In this document: one piece after another, positions 5,517 through 5,523 of the stretch
Position numbering within the stretch: position 1 is the first letter of the stretch
How the letters are laid out: every line of letters starts with the position of its first letter
Source of the DNA: an uncultured Acetatifactor sp.
GTDB taxonomy: Bacteria > Bacillota > Clostridia > Lachnospirales > Lachnospiraceae
Direction: 5' to 3'
DNA length: 5,523 nt
Assembly: GCA_910586835.1 (NCBI GenBank)
Contig: CAJUJU010000092.1
Location: 1 to 5,523 of the forward strand
Position numbers and translations under genes: made by a program
The notes under the pieces: model-generated
What the model saw: only the letters and a program-made list of their open reading frames with translations
Database searches by the model: none
What the model was told of the DNA's origin: nothing

Positions 5517-5523
5517 AGACTTG

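Overview
The window looks like chromosomal DNA from an anaerobic, gut-type Firmicute, probably of the Lachnospiraceae/Clostridiales. This is inferred from strong AGGAGG-type ribosome binding sites, moderate GC (roughly 44 to 60% by hand count of sampled stretches), protein flavour, and genes of the DUF4886, COG1082 and RarA types. No sequence comparison was possible, so the taxonomic call is an inference. There are no tRNA or rRNA genes, no CRISPR array and no complete mobile element.

Layout. Positions 1-225 are a non-coding leader with a good promoter candidate (108-137), a related second motif further upstream, and an imperfect hairpin (160-200) just before the first gene. Positions 226-2594 carry three plus-strand genes. 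The first is a cytoplasmic SGNH-hydrolase-like protein of the DUF4886 type. The second is a small AT-richer unknown protein. The third is a sugar phosphate isomerase/epimerase-type TIM barrel. The first two are 24 bases apart and probably co-transcribed. The third follows after about 130 bases that hold a weak terminator-like hairpin and an unusual translation start.

Positions 2615-5419 carry three minus-strand genes, transcribed in the order rarA, GNAT acetyltransferase, 1-phosphofructokinase (fruK-like). They converge on the isomerase gene with only 20 bases between stop codons. RarA is a AAA+ replication/recombination maintenance factor; the other two look metabolic, and short spacing is the only evident link. 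Positions 5420-5523 are AT-rich and carry an excellent plus-strand promoter firing out of the window, so rarA is probably divergent from an unseen gene.

How it fits together: the left group could process a carbohydrate or glycan derivative (hydrolase plus isomerase), but nothing in the sequence fixes a substrate. The right group is a housekeeping gene followed by two metabolic genes. I see no convincing undescribed defence or mobile system. The most notable observations are a hairpin that appears to bridge a distant Shine-Dalgarno sequence to the isomerase start codon, a probable sliding-clamp-binding motif at the RarA N terminus, the paired motifs and leader hairpin upstream of the first gene, and the composition shift of the small unknown gene.
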